Source: Flavobacterium sp. CS20
GTDB taxonomy: Bacteria; Bacteroidota; Bacteroidia; Flavobacteriales; Flavobacteriaceae
DNA length: 64,000 nt
Reading direction: 5' to 3'
NCBI RefSeq assembly: GCF_018080005.1
Contig: NZ_CP073015.1
Location: 1,860,001-1,924,000 of the forward strand
The translations under genes were made by a program, and so were the position numbers. Shown here piece by piece: positions 10,566 to 19,287 of the stretch; within the stretch, counting starts at the first letter, position 1, and each line of letters starts with the position of its first letter. The notes beneath the pieces are model-generated. The model saw only the letters and a program-made list of their open reading frames with translations, was not told the origin of the DNA and ran no database searches.

Positions 10566-10922
10566 ATGGCAAGAGACGAGAAACTGAAATCACAATGGGA
10601 AGAGTTGACAAAAAAATTATCAACCCAATTTGTAGAAGGTGACGAATTGGATTTGGATGCTATTATATATTTAATCGGTGTTCAAGAAAAAGGAGATGTA
10701 CACACCAAATACAAAAAAGACGACAAAATCAATTTGATGCATATCGCCATTTGTAGGTTATTAGAACCTTATGGCTATTACGAGTTTGACTTTGTCGATG
10801 AAGACGGTTGACCACATTATAAAGTTTTAGAACAACTGCCACCACTCAAAGCTGGCGAACAAAGCATTTTGATGAAAGAAGCTATTGTGCAATATTTTGT
10901 AGAAAAAAATTATATCGACTAA
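10566..10922 (+). CDS. Conserved small Flavobacteria protein with an in-frame TGA
   Basis: The frame encodes MARDEKLKSQWEELTKKLST and continues through LDLDAIIYLIGVQE and LMHIAICRLLEPYGYYEFDF to DEDG, where TGA stops it at 10809-10811. The same frame continues PHYKVLEQLPPLKAGEQSIL to a TAA at 10920-10922. From memory of flavobacterial homologues the intact protein is about 118 residues and has Trp before PHYK, so a TGG-to-TGA change explains the stop. The function of the family is unknown to me. It is soluble, acidic and has no signal peptide. It lies 50 nt upstream of pheS. Confidence 0.7.
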
Positions 10923-10972
10923 GCTTGAACAATTATAATTGTAAATTTGCAATCTTGAAAATTTGAATTATT

Positions 10973-11995
10973 ATGATAGAGGAGTTAAAATCTCACTTGA
11001 AAACCGTAGAGAATTTTGTAGCAGACAACCTTGATGATGTAGAAGCTTTTAGAATTAAATACTTAGGCAAAAAAGGCATTTTAAATCAATATTTTGCTGA
11101 GTTTAAATCTGTTCCTGCAGAGGATAAAAAAATATTTGGTCAGACTATCAATCAGCTCAAGCAAGCGACAACGCAAAAAGTAGAACAACTCAAGGCTGAA
11201 CTCTCAAAAGTAAATGACGAAAAAAGCCTTTATGGCGATTTAACTCGACCCGCTGAACCTAGTGAAATTGGGTCTCGTCACCCTATCTCTATTGTCAAAA
11301 ATCAAATTATAGAAGTGTTTTCAAATATCGGTTTTAATGTGTCTGAAGGTCCAGAAATAGAAGATGATTGGCACAACTTTACAGCACTCAATTTGCCTGA
11401 ACATCATCCTGCGAGAGATATGCAAGACACATTTTTTATACAACAAAACCCTGAGGATTTGTTGTTAAGAACACATACATCTAGCGTCCAAGTTCGTTAT
11501 ATGGAAAACACCAAACCGCCAATTCGCACTATTTCACCTGGACGTGTATTCAGAAATGAAGATATCTCGGCACGCTCTCATTGCATTTTTCATCAAGTAG
11601 AAGGTTTGTATATTGACAAAGGCGTGTCTTTTAAAGACCTTAAGCAAACTTTAATTTACTTCACTACACAACTATTTGGCAAATCAAAAATCAGGTTTCG
11701 TCCATCGTATTTTCCATTTACAGAACCCAGTGCGGAAGTCGATATTTATTGGGGTTTAGAAACCGAAACAGACTACAGAATCACAAAAGGCACAGGTTGG
11801 CTTGAGATTATGGGTTGCGGTATGGTTGACCCAAATGTGCTTAAAAATTGTAAAATAGATCCTAATGAATACACGGGTTTTGCATTCGGTATGGGCATTG
11901 AACGCATAGCAATGCTACTTTATCAAATTGGTGATATCCGTATGTTTTACGAAAATGATTTGCGATTTTTAAAACAATTTAAATCGACGTTTTAA
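10973..11995 (+). CDS. pheS: Phenylalanine--tRNA ligase alpha subunit
   Basis: The 340-residue protein is the catalytic subunit of the (alphabeta)2 PheRS. It has an N-terminal coiled-coil (about residues 1-90) and then the class II core. Motifs are [40 protein letters not shown], motif 2 around [20 protein letters not shown] and motif 3 around [15 protein letters not shown]. Length is normal. A TAAATTTG -7-like element at 10942-10949 precedes the ATG. The stop overlaps the convergent DUF4136 gene by 4 nt. pheT is not in the window. Confidence 0.97.
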   Translation: MIEELKSHLKTVENFVADNLDDVEAFRIKYLGKKGILNQYFAEFKSVPAEDKKIFGQTINQLKQATTQKVEQLKAELSKVNDEKSLYGDLTRPAEPSEIGSRHPISIVKNQIIEVFSNIGFNVSEGPEIEDDWHNFTALNLPEHHPARDMQDTFFIQQNPEDLLLRTHTSSVQVRYMENTKPPIRTISPGRVFRNEDISARSHCIFHQVEGLYIDKGVSFKDLKQTLIYFTTQLFGKSKIRFRPSYFPFTEPSAEVDIYWGLETETDYRITKGTGWLEIMGCGMVDPNVLKNCKIDPNEYTGFAFGMGIERIAMLLYQIGDIRMFYENDLRFLKQFKSTF

Positions 11996-12543
11996 ATTTT
12001 ATTTTTCTTCCTTTTAGATGTTTTGGGTTCAGGCGGATATTTTTCCAAAGCTTTTTGAACCATCATACCAAAAAAAGCTTGCCTTTCTCTGGGATTTTGA
12101 TTGGGTTTAACCCGAGTTTCAACAACAGCTTGCCAAAACAATTCTTTATTTAGAGCATCTACAAACTCGATTGTCAAGGCTATCATATCTTTGGAGGTGT
12201 TGATAGGAATGCCTCCTGAAACACCACCGCCTACTCTACCGCCACCGCCACCTATGCCAACGCCAATACTACTTTGGCTGTTGATCGCGTAAATTTCTGC
12301 ATAAAAATTCACATTAAAATCTGGAATGGTTTCTTTAGCATAACCTTTTTGAGGCAACAAAGAATCTATAGCTTCTATGACACGTTTTTCGTCTAATTCG
12401 CTCAAACCTGTGTTTTCAGATAAAAAATAATTATATGTTTTGTAGCTTTTTAAATCTGCATCTTTATCATAATCCATAAAAACTTTGGTCGATGAGCAAG
12501 ACACCAACAAAGCTAAAAATCCTAAAACAAATATCTTTTTCAT
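11992..12543 (-). CDS. DUF4136 family lipoprotein
   Basis: The 183-residue protein has a signal peptide with lipobox LALLVSC (Cys16), so an envelope lipoprotein is expected. The DUF4136 region follows, with the usual opening [20 protein letters not shown], a glycine-rich stretch ([18 protein letters not shown], about residues 96-113) and [19 protein letters not shown] before a lysine-rich tail. The role of DUF4136 is unknown. It converges on pheS with a 4-nt overlap. Confidence 0.87.
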   Translation of the reverse strand: MKKIFVLGFLALLVSCSSTKVFMDYDKDADLKSYKTYNYFLSENTGLSELDEKRVIEAIDSLLPQKGYAKETIPDFNVNFYAEIYAINSQSSIGVGIGGGGGRVGGGVSGGIPINTSKDMIALTIEFVDALNKELFWQAVVETRVKPNQNPRERQAFFGMMVQKALEKYPPEPKTSKRKKNKI

Positions 12544-12828
12544 ATTTTTATTTCAAATTTAAGTAATTATTTGGCAAATCGTAAATACTTGTGATTTGTG
12601 TTTTGAAATTTTACATAATTATAACGCTTGTAAAAACGGAATAATAAATAATATTACAGAATTTTTAATTTATTTATGGAATCAAGTAAAGCTTGACGAA
12701 ACTTAATTGTATTGCTCAAAAACGGTGAAAGCTTAACTGCATTTTTAACAAAAAAAAGCTACCAACGGAATACCTTTAGATATTGTTTATGAATAATTTG
12801 TCAATAGATTTCTATAATTTTATAAGAG
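12544..12828. other. Intergenic stretch without a recognised gene
   Basis: The 285-nt AT-rich stretch lies between two minus-strand lipoprotein genes. It holds a promoter-like TAAATTTG on the minus strand (12561-12554) for the DUF4136 gene and several poly-A tracts. I see no coding segment, RNA or strong hairpin. Confidence 0.4.
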
Positions 12829-13272
12829 CTAAGATTCTTTTTCTATTAAGGCATTTGCATTCTCAATAGCCTCAGAAATATGTTTTTTCAAGTTTTTTGC
12901 TTCTATATTATACTTTTCTAAAGCCTTTAACCTAAGCTGTAAACTATCAACATTTTTTGTTTGAATACCTTGATTAATTTCGGTTTTACTAAATTCATCA
13001 CCAAAAGATTTCATCCATTTCATCATACTTTCATGGCTGTCTTGAAGCTTTTGCATTGCAGATTCGATTTGTGCTCTATTTGTGCTATCTATTTGGTTTT
13101 CAAGTTGATTGAGTAATTGATTAATGTCACTCATCTTTGGCATAACTTGGTCGTGTATGGCTATGGTTTGTTCCATTTTTTTGTTAAACTCTTGAGCTTC
13201 TTTAGGTTGATGCTCTTTACAGCTAAAAATAAAACAAATTATAAATACTGATAATAAGACTTGAGGTTTCAT
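12829..13272 (-). CDS. Small coiled-coil lipoprotein, function unknown
   Basis: I choose the ATG at 13272 (MKPQVLLSVFIICFIFSC), which gives about 147 residues, because a TAAATTTG promoter element covers 13294-13287 and would leave the upstream GTG at 13287 outside the transcript. The lipobox is FIFSC. The mature part is almost wholly helical and charged, with heptad-like stretches (MSDINQLLNQLENQIDS and LRLKALEKYNIEAKNLKKHI). Similar flavobacterial proteins carry uninformative names. No function is inferred. Confidence 0.8.
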   Translation of the reverse strand: MKPQVLLSVFIICFIFSCKEHQPKEAQEFNKKMEQTIAIHDQVMPKMSDINQLLNQLENQIDSTNRAQIESAMQKLQDSHESMMKWMKSFGDEFSKTEINQGIQTKNVDSLQLRLKALEKYNIEAKNLKKHISEAIENANALIEKES

Positions 13273-13456
13273 ATTTTTATTTTTCACAAATTTAATTTAA
13301 TTCTCTTATCAAAAAATGAGTTTTAATGATAAAATTTAAAAAATCACATAAACCCATTTTGATGATAGCTTGTCAGTTCAAAAATATATTTATTTTTTTA
13401 TATAAATGATTTACCAATTCATAAAGAATATTTAAATTAGAACTCAAAACATTTAA

Positions 13457-16400
13457 TTGAAAACTTCAGATTTCTTTATTTACGATGCTTCTGCAGGCTC
13501 AGGTAAAACTTACAGAATAACATGTGAATATTTATGCAAACTTTTTAAACAAGATGAAGTTTTTACCTTTCAAAACATCTTGGCTATTACCTTTACAAAC
13601 AAAGTCGCTGCTGAGATGAAAGAACGAATTATCGGAGCTTTGATTTATTTTTCTAAACTTGACTCAAAAGAACCTCATCAAAGTTTACTGCACGATGTGA
13701 TTTCTGAAACGCATTTATCTAAAAGTGACATTCAGAAAAAAAGTTTACGAATTTTAAAATATCTTATTCCCAATTATGCCAACTTTGAAGTTTCTACTAT
13801 TGACAGTTTCAATCATAGAATCATCAGAACTTTTGCACAAGATTTGAATTTGAATCAAAATTTTGATGTTGACTTAGATGTCCAACCTTATATTGAACAA
13901 GCTGTTAAAAATTTGATTGAAGATGTGGGCAAAGATGAGCAACTTACTGAATGGTTGGTAGAATTTGTCCATTATAAAATTAATCAAAACAAAAGTGGAG
14001 ACATCAGTTTTGACCTTAAAAAATATGCAGAATTAGTATTAAATGAAAACAATTACACCGCACTAAATCAACTCCAAAAATATGACCTAAAAGATTTAAA
14101 AGCCCAAAAAAATAAACTCGTCAGTCAGCTTCAAGATAGCGAGCAACACTTAAAAGATATAGCTAAATGTTTTTTTCAACTCATAGAAAATCATAATGTT
14201 AATGCAAGTGATTTTAAAGGAAATTATATTTCAAATTATTTTAAAAAACTATCAAATGGTGAAGTTATTTCTCAGTTTAAATCAAAATGGCATAATATTA
14301 AAGAAACCGAACTTTACAATAAAAATACTTCAGCTTCAACAAAGGAGAAAATAGATAGTTTTAGACCAGAAATCGAAGACTTATTTTTACGTTCAAAAGA
14401 CTTATGCATAAAACACACTTTAACTGAAAGAATTTTAAAATCATTTGTGCCTTTGTCAATGATAAGTCAGGTCAATCTTCATATCGAACAAATCAAAGCA
14501 GAAAATGGTATTTTATTTGTCAATGATTTTAACCGCATCATTAGCAAACATATAAAAAAACAACCTGCACCATTTATTTATGAAAGGTTAGGTGAAAAAT
14601 TTAAAGATTTTTTTATTGACGAATTTCAAGACACTTCTACTCTGCAATGGCAAAACCTAATTCCACTTATAGATAATGCTTTGGCTTCATCACACAACAA
14701 AGACCAATTCGGAAGTCTATATTTGGTGGGCGATGTTAAACAATCTATTTATGAATGGCGTGGCGGAGATCCAAAACAGTTTTTGAATTTATCCTTATCA
14801 CAATCCAATCCTTTTCATATTAAACCCCAAAAAAAAGTTTTAAAAGACAATTGGAGAAGTGCGAAAACAATTGTAGAATTTAACAACGATTTTTTTTATC
14901 ATGCCGCTGATTTTCTCACAGATTCAAACCATAAACACTTGTATAAAAATGCAAAACAAACCGCCCAAAAAAACATTGATGGCTATGTTGATATTCAATT
15001 CTTACCCAAACAAGACAACAAGGATTTAGAAAATGAAAACCGTATCAATATCCTCCAGCAAATCATCACTTCTGTAAAAAACCAAGGTTATAACTTAAGT
15101 GACATCTGTATTTTGGTAAGAAAAAAGAAATTTGGCACTCAAATAGCCGAAGCGTTTAATGCTTTAGAAAACCCGATCAATGTTATCTCACAAGAATCTC
15201 TTCTTATAGCATCAGACGCTAAAGTTCAACTACTCACACAGTTTTTAAATTTTTTAGAAAACCCCGATCAAAACACAAGTATTGATTTTGCAATGTGTTG
15301 GATAAAACACATCAATGTAAATCCTGAGTTGCATCATCACATTTTATCAAACACTAAAAATCTTAAAAAAACAGATATATTAAAATATTTAAAAACTTTT
15401 GAACTAGATTTTAACCAAAACATCTATGATAGTTTATCATTATACGACAAAGCCGAATATGTATTGAGGACGCTTTATTTAGAAAAACACACCAACGCCT
15501 ATCTCCAGTTTTTTTTGGATGAAATTTTTGACTTTTCAAAAAAACAATCAAAAAATATGGGAGATTTTCTAAACTATTGGGACGACCAAAAAACCCGTAA
15601 AAGCATCTCTACTTCAGAAACCTCTGATGCGGTAAAAATTATGACCATCCATAAAAGCAAAGGATTACAATTCCCCATAGTAATATACGCTCATGCCAAT
15701 TTCACCTTAGCCGATTTGACCAAAACCGAAGATTGGATTCATCTCGATGAAGAAGCCTATGGCGTACCGTATGTATATGAAAATATTTCTGAAAGCATCA
15801 AAGATTTAAGTCCATCTTATAACCTTGCCTATCAAGAAAATATCCGAAAAGAAGAACTTAGCAACATAAACACGGCTTATGTATGTATGACAAGAGCAAT
15901 AGAACAACTTTACATTTTGTGCGAACCAATTAAAGGCAAAAACACATCTTTTAAAGACATCCTTTGTAGCTTTTTAAAACAGCAACAATTATTTAAAGAA
16001 GATCAAAACCAATATACTTTTGGAAAAATTATTTCTAAAACAGAAGCCCTTGAAGAAAAACCAAACAATTTAAAAATACATAAATTCCACTCCTACAAAG
16101 CACAAGATTTTTACCAAGAATTGTTAGCTGAAAATATTTTAGACAAAAACAAGTCTAAAGCAATTGCCTTTGGTCAAGATATTCATGATGTATTACAAAA
16201 TATAAATTATGCGTCTGATATAAACAATTTGAAAATTGAAAATAAAACCATAAACTTAATCAAACAATTAACCGAACATAATCAGCTTAAAAAATATTAC
16301 AAAAAACCCTGGTCAATTTATAACGAATCTGAAATAGCATTCAACGGATTGCTTTTCAGACCCGATAGAATATGCATAAATCAAAATAAGGCTGTGATTA

Positions 16401-16543
16401 TAGACTACAAAACAGGTAAAGAAGAAACATCGCATCTACAACAATTAACAAATTATAAAAACGCAGTAGAAGCCTTAGGTTTCAATGTAGAAGAAGCTAT
16501 TTTGGTGTATCTTAGCAAAGATTTTTATATCAAAACACTCTAA
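13457..16543 (+). CDS. addA: UvrD-like helicase with RecB-type nuclease domain (AddA-like)
   Basis: This is a 1028-residue superfamily 1A helicase that pairs with AddB for double-strand-break end resection. Walker A is FYDASAGSGKT-like (YDASAGSGKTYRITCEYLCK, residues about 9-28). Motif II is IDEFQDTSTLQWQ, motif III includes LVGDVKQSIYEWRGGDPKQF, motif V/VI regions hold VKIMTIHKSKGLQFPIVIYA and AYVCMTRAIEQLYI. A C-terminal PD-(D/E)XK nuclease domain shows AVIIDYKTGKEE. The start is a TTG (13457), and no better ATG precedes the Walker A motif. kbl follows after 11 nt. The partner addB lies downstream of ompA, an order I recall from related genomes. Confidence 0.88.
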   Translation: MKTSDFFIYDASAGSGKTYRITCEYLCKLFKQDEVFTFQNILAITFTNKVAAEMKERIIGALIYFSKLDSKEPHQSLLHDVISETHLSKSDIQKKSLRILKYLIPNYANFEVSTIDSFNHRIIRTFAQDLNLNQNFDVDLDVQPYIEQAVKNLIEDVGKDEQLTEWLVEFVHYKINQNKSGDISFDLKKYAELVLNENNYTALNQLQKYDLKDLKAQKNKLVSQLQDSEQHLKDIAKCFFQLIENHNVNASDFKGNYISNYFKKLSNGEVISQFKSKWHNIKETELYNKNTSASTKEKIDSFRPEIEDLFLRSKDLCIKHTLTERILKSFVPLSMISQVNLHIEQIKAENGILFVNDFNRIISKHIKKQPAPFIYERLGEKFKDFFIDEFQDTSTLQWQNLIPLIDNALASSHNKDQFGSLYLVGDVKQSIYEWRGGDPKQFLNLSLSQSNPFHIKPQKKVLKDNWRSAKTIVEFNNDFFYHAADFLTDSNHKHLYKNAKQTAQKNIDGYVDIQFLPKQDNKDLENENRINILQQIITSVKNQGYNLSDICILVRKKKFGTQIAEAFNALENPINVISQESLLIASDAKVQLLTQFLNFLENPDQNTSIDFAMCWIKHINVNPELHHHILSNTKNLKKTDILKYLKTFELDFNQNIYDSLSLYDKAEYVLRTLYLEKHTNAYLQFFLDEIFDFSKKQSKNMGDFLNYWDDQKTRKSISTSETSDAVKIMTIHKSKGLQFPIVIYAHANFTLADLTKTEDWIHLDEEAYGVPYVYENISESIKDLSPSYNLAYQENIRKEELSNINTAYVCMTRAIEQLYILCEPIKGKNTSFKDILCSFLKQQQLFKEDQNQYTFGKIISKTEALEEKPNNLKIHKFHSYKAQDFYQELLAENILDKNKSKAIAFGQDIHDVLQNINYASDINNLKIENKTINLIKQLTEHNQLKKYYKKPWSIYNESEIAFNGLLFRPDRICINQNKAVIIDYKTGKEETSHLQQLTNYKNAVEALGFNVEEAILVYLSKDFYIKTL

Positions 16544-16554
16544 AATAAATATTT

Positions 16555-17751
16555 ATGTTTTCAAATCAACTCAAAACCCAGCTACAAAACGAAATTTCAA
16601 GTATAAAAGAAGAAGGTCTTTTTAAAACCGAGCGTATCATAACCTACTTACAAGGTGCAGAGATAACTTTAGATACAGGAAAAAAAGTTCTAAACTTTTG
16701 TGCCAACAACTATTTAGGTTTGTCCTCACATCCAGAAGTTATTCAAGCGGCTAAAGAAACTTTAGACACTCATGGATTTGGTATGTCAAGCGTTAGATTT
16801 ATTTGCGGAACACAAGATATACACAAAAAGCTTGAACATACCATCGCCGATTTTTATAATACAGAAGATACTATACTTTACGCCGCATGTTTTGATGCTA
16901 ATGGTGGTGTTTTTGAACCCTTATTAACCAAAGAAGACGCAATCATTTCAGACTCGCTTAATCATGCCTCAATAATTGACGGTGTTAGGTTATGCAAAGC
17001 GACACGCTATCGTTATGCTAATGGTGATATGAAAGATTTAGAAAAGCAATTACAAGAAGCTGATAAAAACGGAGCCAGACACAAACTCATTGTTACCGAC
17101 GGTGTTTTTTCTATGGATGGCATTGTGGCTCCATTAGATAAAATATGCGACTTAGCCGATAAATACGAAGCTTTAGTTATGATTGACGAATGCCATGCTA
17201 CTGGCTTTATAGGTCAAAATGGTATTGGGACTCCTGAACTAAAAGATGTTTTAGGTCGAGTAGATATCATCACAGGAACATTAGGAAAAGCTCTTGGTGG
17301 TGCAATGGGTGGCTACACCACAGGTCAAAAAGATTTAATAGAACTATTAAGACAACGATCAAGACCTTATTTGTTCTCAAATTCATTAGCACCTTCTATT
17401 GTAGGTGCTTCTATCAAAGTATTTGAATTGCTCAAACGCGATAATAGTTTAAGAGACAAACTCGAAGAAAACACGAACTATTTTAAAGAAAAAATTAAAA
17501 AAGCAGGTTTTGATATAATAAATGGAGATTCAGCAATTGTTCCTGTAATGTTGTATGATGCCAAATTAGCACAACAAATGGCATCAGACTTACTTGATGA
17601 AGGCATATATGTAATTGGTTTCTTTTACCCTGTAGTCCCTAAAGGTAAAGCAAGAATAAGAGTGCAACTTTCAGCTGCACATGACAAAAAACATATCGAC
17701 TCTGCGATTGATGCCTTTAAAAAGGTTGGACACAAACTAAAGCTAATATAA
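16555..17751 (+). CDS. kbl: Glycine C-acetyltransferase (2-amino-3-ketobutyrate CoA ligase)
   Basis: The 398-residue enzyme is a PLP-dependent alpha-oxoamine synthase that interconverts glycine plus acetyl-CoA and 2-amino-3-ketobutyrate, in threonine breakdown. Landmarks are [31 protein letters not shown], the cofactor-site [12 protein letters not shown] and the PLP-lysine segment [16 protein letters not shown]. The C-terminal part includes [20 protein letters not shown]. Length and motifs fit Kbl better than BioF or HemA, although these paralogues are close. It is 11 nt downstream of addA. Confidence 0.93.
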   Translation: MFSNQLKTQLQNEISSIKEEGLFKTERIITYLQGAEITLDTGKKVLNFCANNYLGLSSHPEVIQAAKETLDTHGFGMSSVRFICGTQDIHKKLEHTIADFYNTEDTILYAACFDANGGVFEPLLTKEDAIISDSLNHASIIDGVRLCKATRYRYANGDMKDLEKQLQEADKNGARHKLIVTDGVFSMDGIVAPLDKICDLADKYEALVMIDECHATGFIGQNGIGTPELKDVLGRVDIITGTLGKALGGAMGGYTTGQKDLIELLRQRSRPYLFSNSLAPSIVGASIKVFELLKRDNSLRDKLEENTNYFKEKIKKAGFDIINGDSAIVPVMLYDAKLAQQMASDLLDEGIYVIGFFYPVVPKGKARIRVQLSAAHDKKHIDSAIDAFKKVGHKLKLI

Positions 17752-17779
17752 TTTTTTAAAGAAAAAAAATATTATTATG

Positions 17780-17810
17780 TTTGTTAATAAGTTATAATAA
17801 ATTAAATTTG
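17780..17810 (+). promoter_or_regulatory. Bacteroidota-type promoter of the OmpA-like gene
   Basis: TTTG at 17780-17783 is separated by 19 nt from TAAATTTG at 17803-17810. This is a perfect match to the Bacteroidota TTTG-N17-23-TAnnTTTG consensus, 31 nt before the ATG at 17842. It suggests strong, separate transcription of the porin-like gene. Confidence 0.75.
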
Positions 17811-17841
17811 CCCTTTTGAATAGTAACTAAACTCAAATAAA

Positions 17842-19224
17842 ATGAAACATTTAAGCAAATTAGCATTCCTTCTAATATTATTTTTTGGAATGACCTCAGT
17901 ACAAGCACAAGATGAAAATAATCCATGGGCTGTATTTATCGGTATTAACGCAGTAGATTTTTTCCCAACCGGTTCAGATGTAGTAACTCCAGATGGAATT
18001 GTATCCTCACCAGATTTTGGTGACGATTTATTCTTTAAAGAAGAAAATTGGAATTATGTTACTGCAGTATCAAGTATAGGTGTTACTCGATACATAGGAG
18101 AAGGTTTTAGTTTTGAAGCCTCTGCCTCTTATAATAGAATTGATAGACTAGGAGAAGTCGATACCGATGATTTAAGTTGGGTTAATCTTGACGGTACCAT
18201 ACAATATAATTTCAAAAACCTCATTAACGGTGCTAATTGGTTTGATCCATTTCTCGGTGTTGGTGGTGGTTATTACTGGTTAGACGAACAAGGTGCTGGC
18301 ACATTTAACGCTAACTTGGGTATCAATTTTTGGCTTACTGATCAATTTGCTATCACCATTGATACTAACTACAAAACCGCATTTGAAGATAGTGATTTAG
18401 ATTATTTCCAACATAGAGCAGGTGTTAAGTTCGCTTTTGGAGGTAAAGATACTGATGGCGATGGCGTTTATGATAAAAATGATGAATGTATAGACACTCC
18501 AGGCTTAGAAGAATTCAATGGTTGCCCTGACTCGGATAGTGATGGCATCCCTGATAAAGACGATTCATGTCCTGATACTCCTGGTCTTCCAGAATTTAAT
18601 GGTTGTGCAGATACCGACGGTGATGGCATTGACGACACTAAAGATGAATGCCCTAACGAAGCTGGTTCAGAAGCCATGAACGGTTGCCCAGATTCTGACA
18701 ACGACGGTATAGCCAACAAAGATGATGATTGTCCTAATGAAGCTGGACCATCTGCAAACGGTGGATGTCCTTGGCCAGATAGTGATGGCGATGGTGTTCT
18801 TGACAAAGATGACCAATGTCCTAATGTTGCTGGAATCATGACTAATTATGGTTGCCCTGAAGTAACAGAAGAAGTACAAAATGAACTTAATAATTATGCT
18901 AAAACTATCAACTTTGATACTGGAAAATCATCTATCTCTAAAGATTCTGAAGAAGCTCTAACAGCAATTTTAGCTATCTTAGAAGAATATCCTAACGCTA
19001 AATTTACAGTTGAAGGACACACTGACAGTGTTGGTTCTGCTAAAAATAATAAAAAACTTTCTGAAGCACGTGCACTTTCAGTTAAAGAATACTTAGTGAA
19101 TAATGGTGTTGAAGAATTTAGACTATCATCTAAAGGTTACGGTGAAGAAAAACCTATTGCCTCTAATAATACCAGAAGTGGTAGAGCTAAAAACAGAAGA
19201 GTTGAAATCAACTTAGTAAAATAA
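17842..19224 (+). CDS. OmpA family outer-membrane protein with thrombospondin type 3 repeats
   Basis: The 460-residue protein has a signal peptide ([13 protein letters not shown]), an N-terminal eight-strand barrel region (about residues 25-200, ending KFAFGGK), five TSP type 3 calcium-binding repeats (about 200-340, pattern DxDxDGxxDxxDxCP...NGCP) and a C-terminal OmpA peptidoglycan-binding domain ([52 protein letters not shown]). It is expected to be an abundant outer-membrane protein tethering the membrane to peptidoglycan. Each repeat has paired cysteines. It has its own promoter and a strong terminator, so it is a single-gene unit within the add/rec block. Confidence 0.93.
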   Translation: MKHLSKLAFLLILFFGMTSVQAQDENNPWAVFIGINAVDFFPTGSDVVTPDGIVSSPDFGDDLFFKEENWNYVTAVSSIGVTRYIGEGFSFEASASYNRIDRLGEVDTDDLSWVNLDGTIQYNFKNLINGANWFDPFLGVGGGYYWLDEQGAGTFNANLGINFWLTDQFAITIDTNYKTAFEDSDLDYFQHRAGVKFAFGGKDTDGDGVYDKNDECIDTPGLEEFNGCPDSDSDGIPDKDDSCPDTPGLPEFNGCADTDGDGIDDTKDECPNEAGSEAMNGCPDSDNDGIANKDDDCPNEAGPSANGGCPWPDSDGDGVLDKDDQCPNVAGIMTNYGCPEVTEEVQNELNNYAKTINFDTGKSSISKDSEEALTAILAILEEYPNAKFTVEGHTDSVGSAKNNKKLSEARALSVKEYLVNNGVEEFRLSSKGYGEEKPIASNNTRSGRAKNRRVEINLVK

Positions 19225-19245
19225 TTATTATTTAATATTTTTTTG

Positions 19246-19277
19246 AAAACCGTCTCGATTAACGAGACGGTTTTTTT
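19246..19277 (+). terminator. Rho-independent terminator after the OmpA-like gene
   Basis: A perfect 12-bp stem (19246-19257 with 19263-19274, core CCGTCTCG/CGAGACGG) closes a 5-nt loop and runs into seven T. It ends just 10 nt before the addB ATG. Confidence 0.9.
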
Positions 19278-19287
19278 ATTTTTAAAA

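Noticed and set aside
18468..18839. 123-codon minus-strand open frame opposite the TSP3 repeats
   Set aside because: It arises from the biased codons of the Asp/Gly-rich repeats on the other strand. The protein is a serine/proline repeat with no known family and no start signals.
19243..19287. TTG start for addB 15 codons upstream
   Set aside because: The extension would translate the terminator stem and T tract (KTVSINETVFLFL), so the ATG at 19288 is better.
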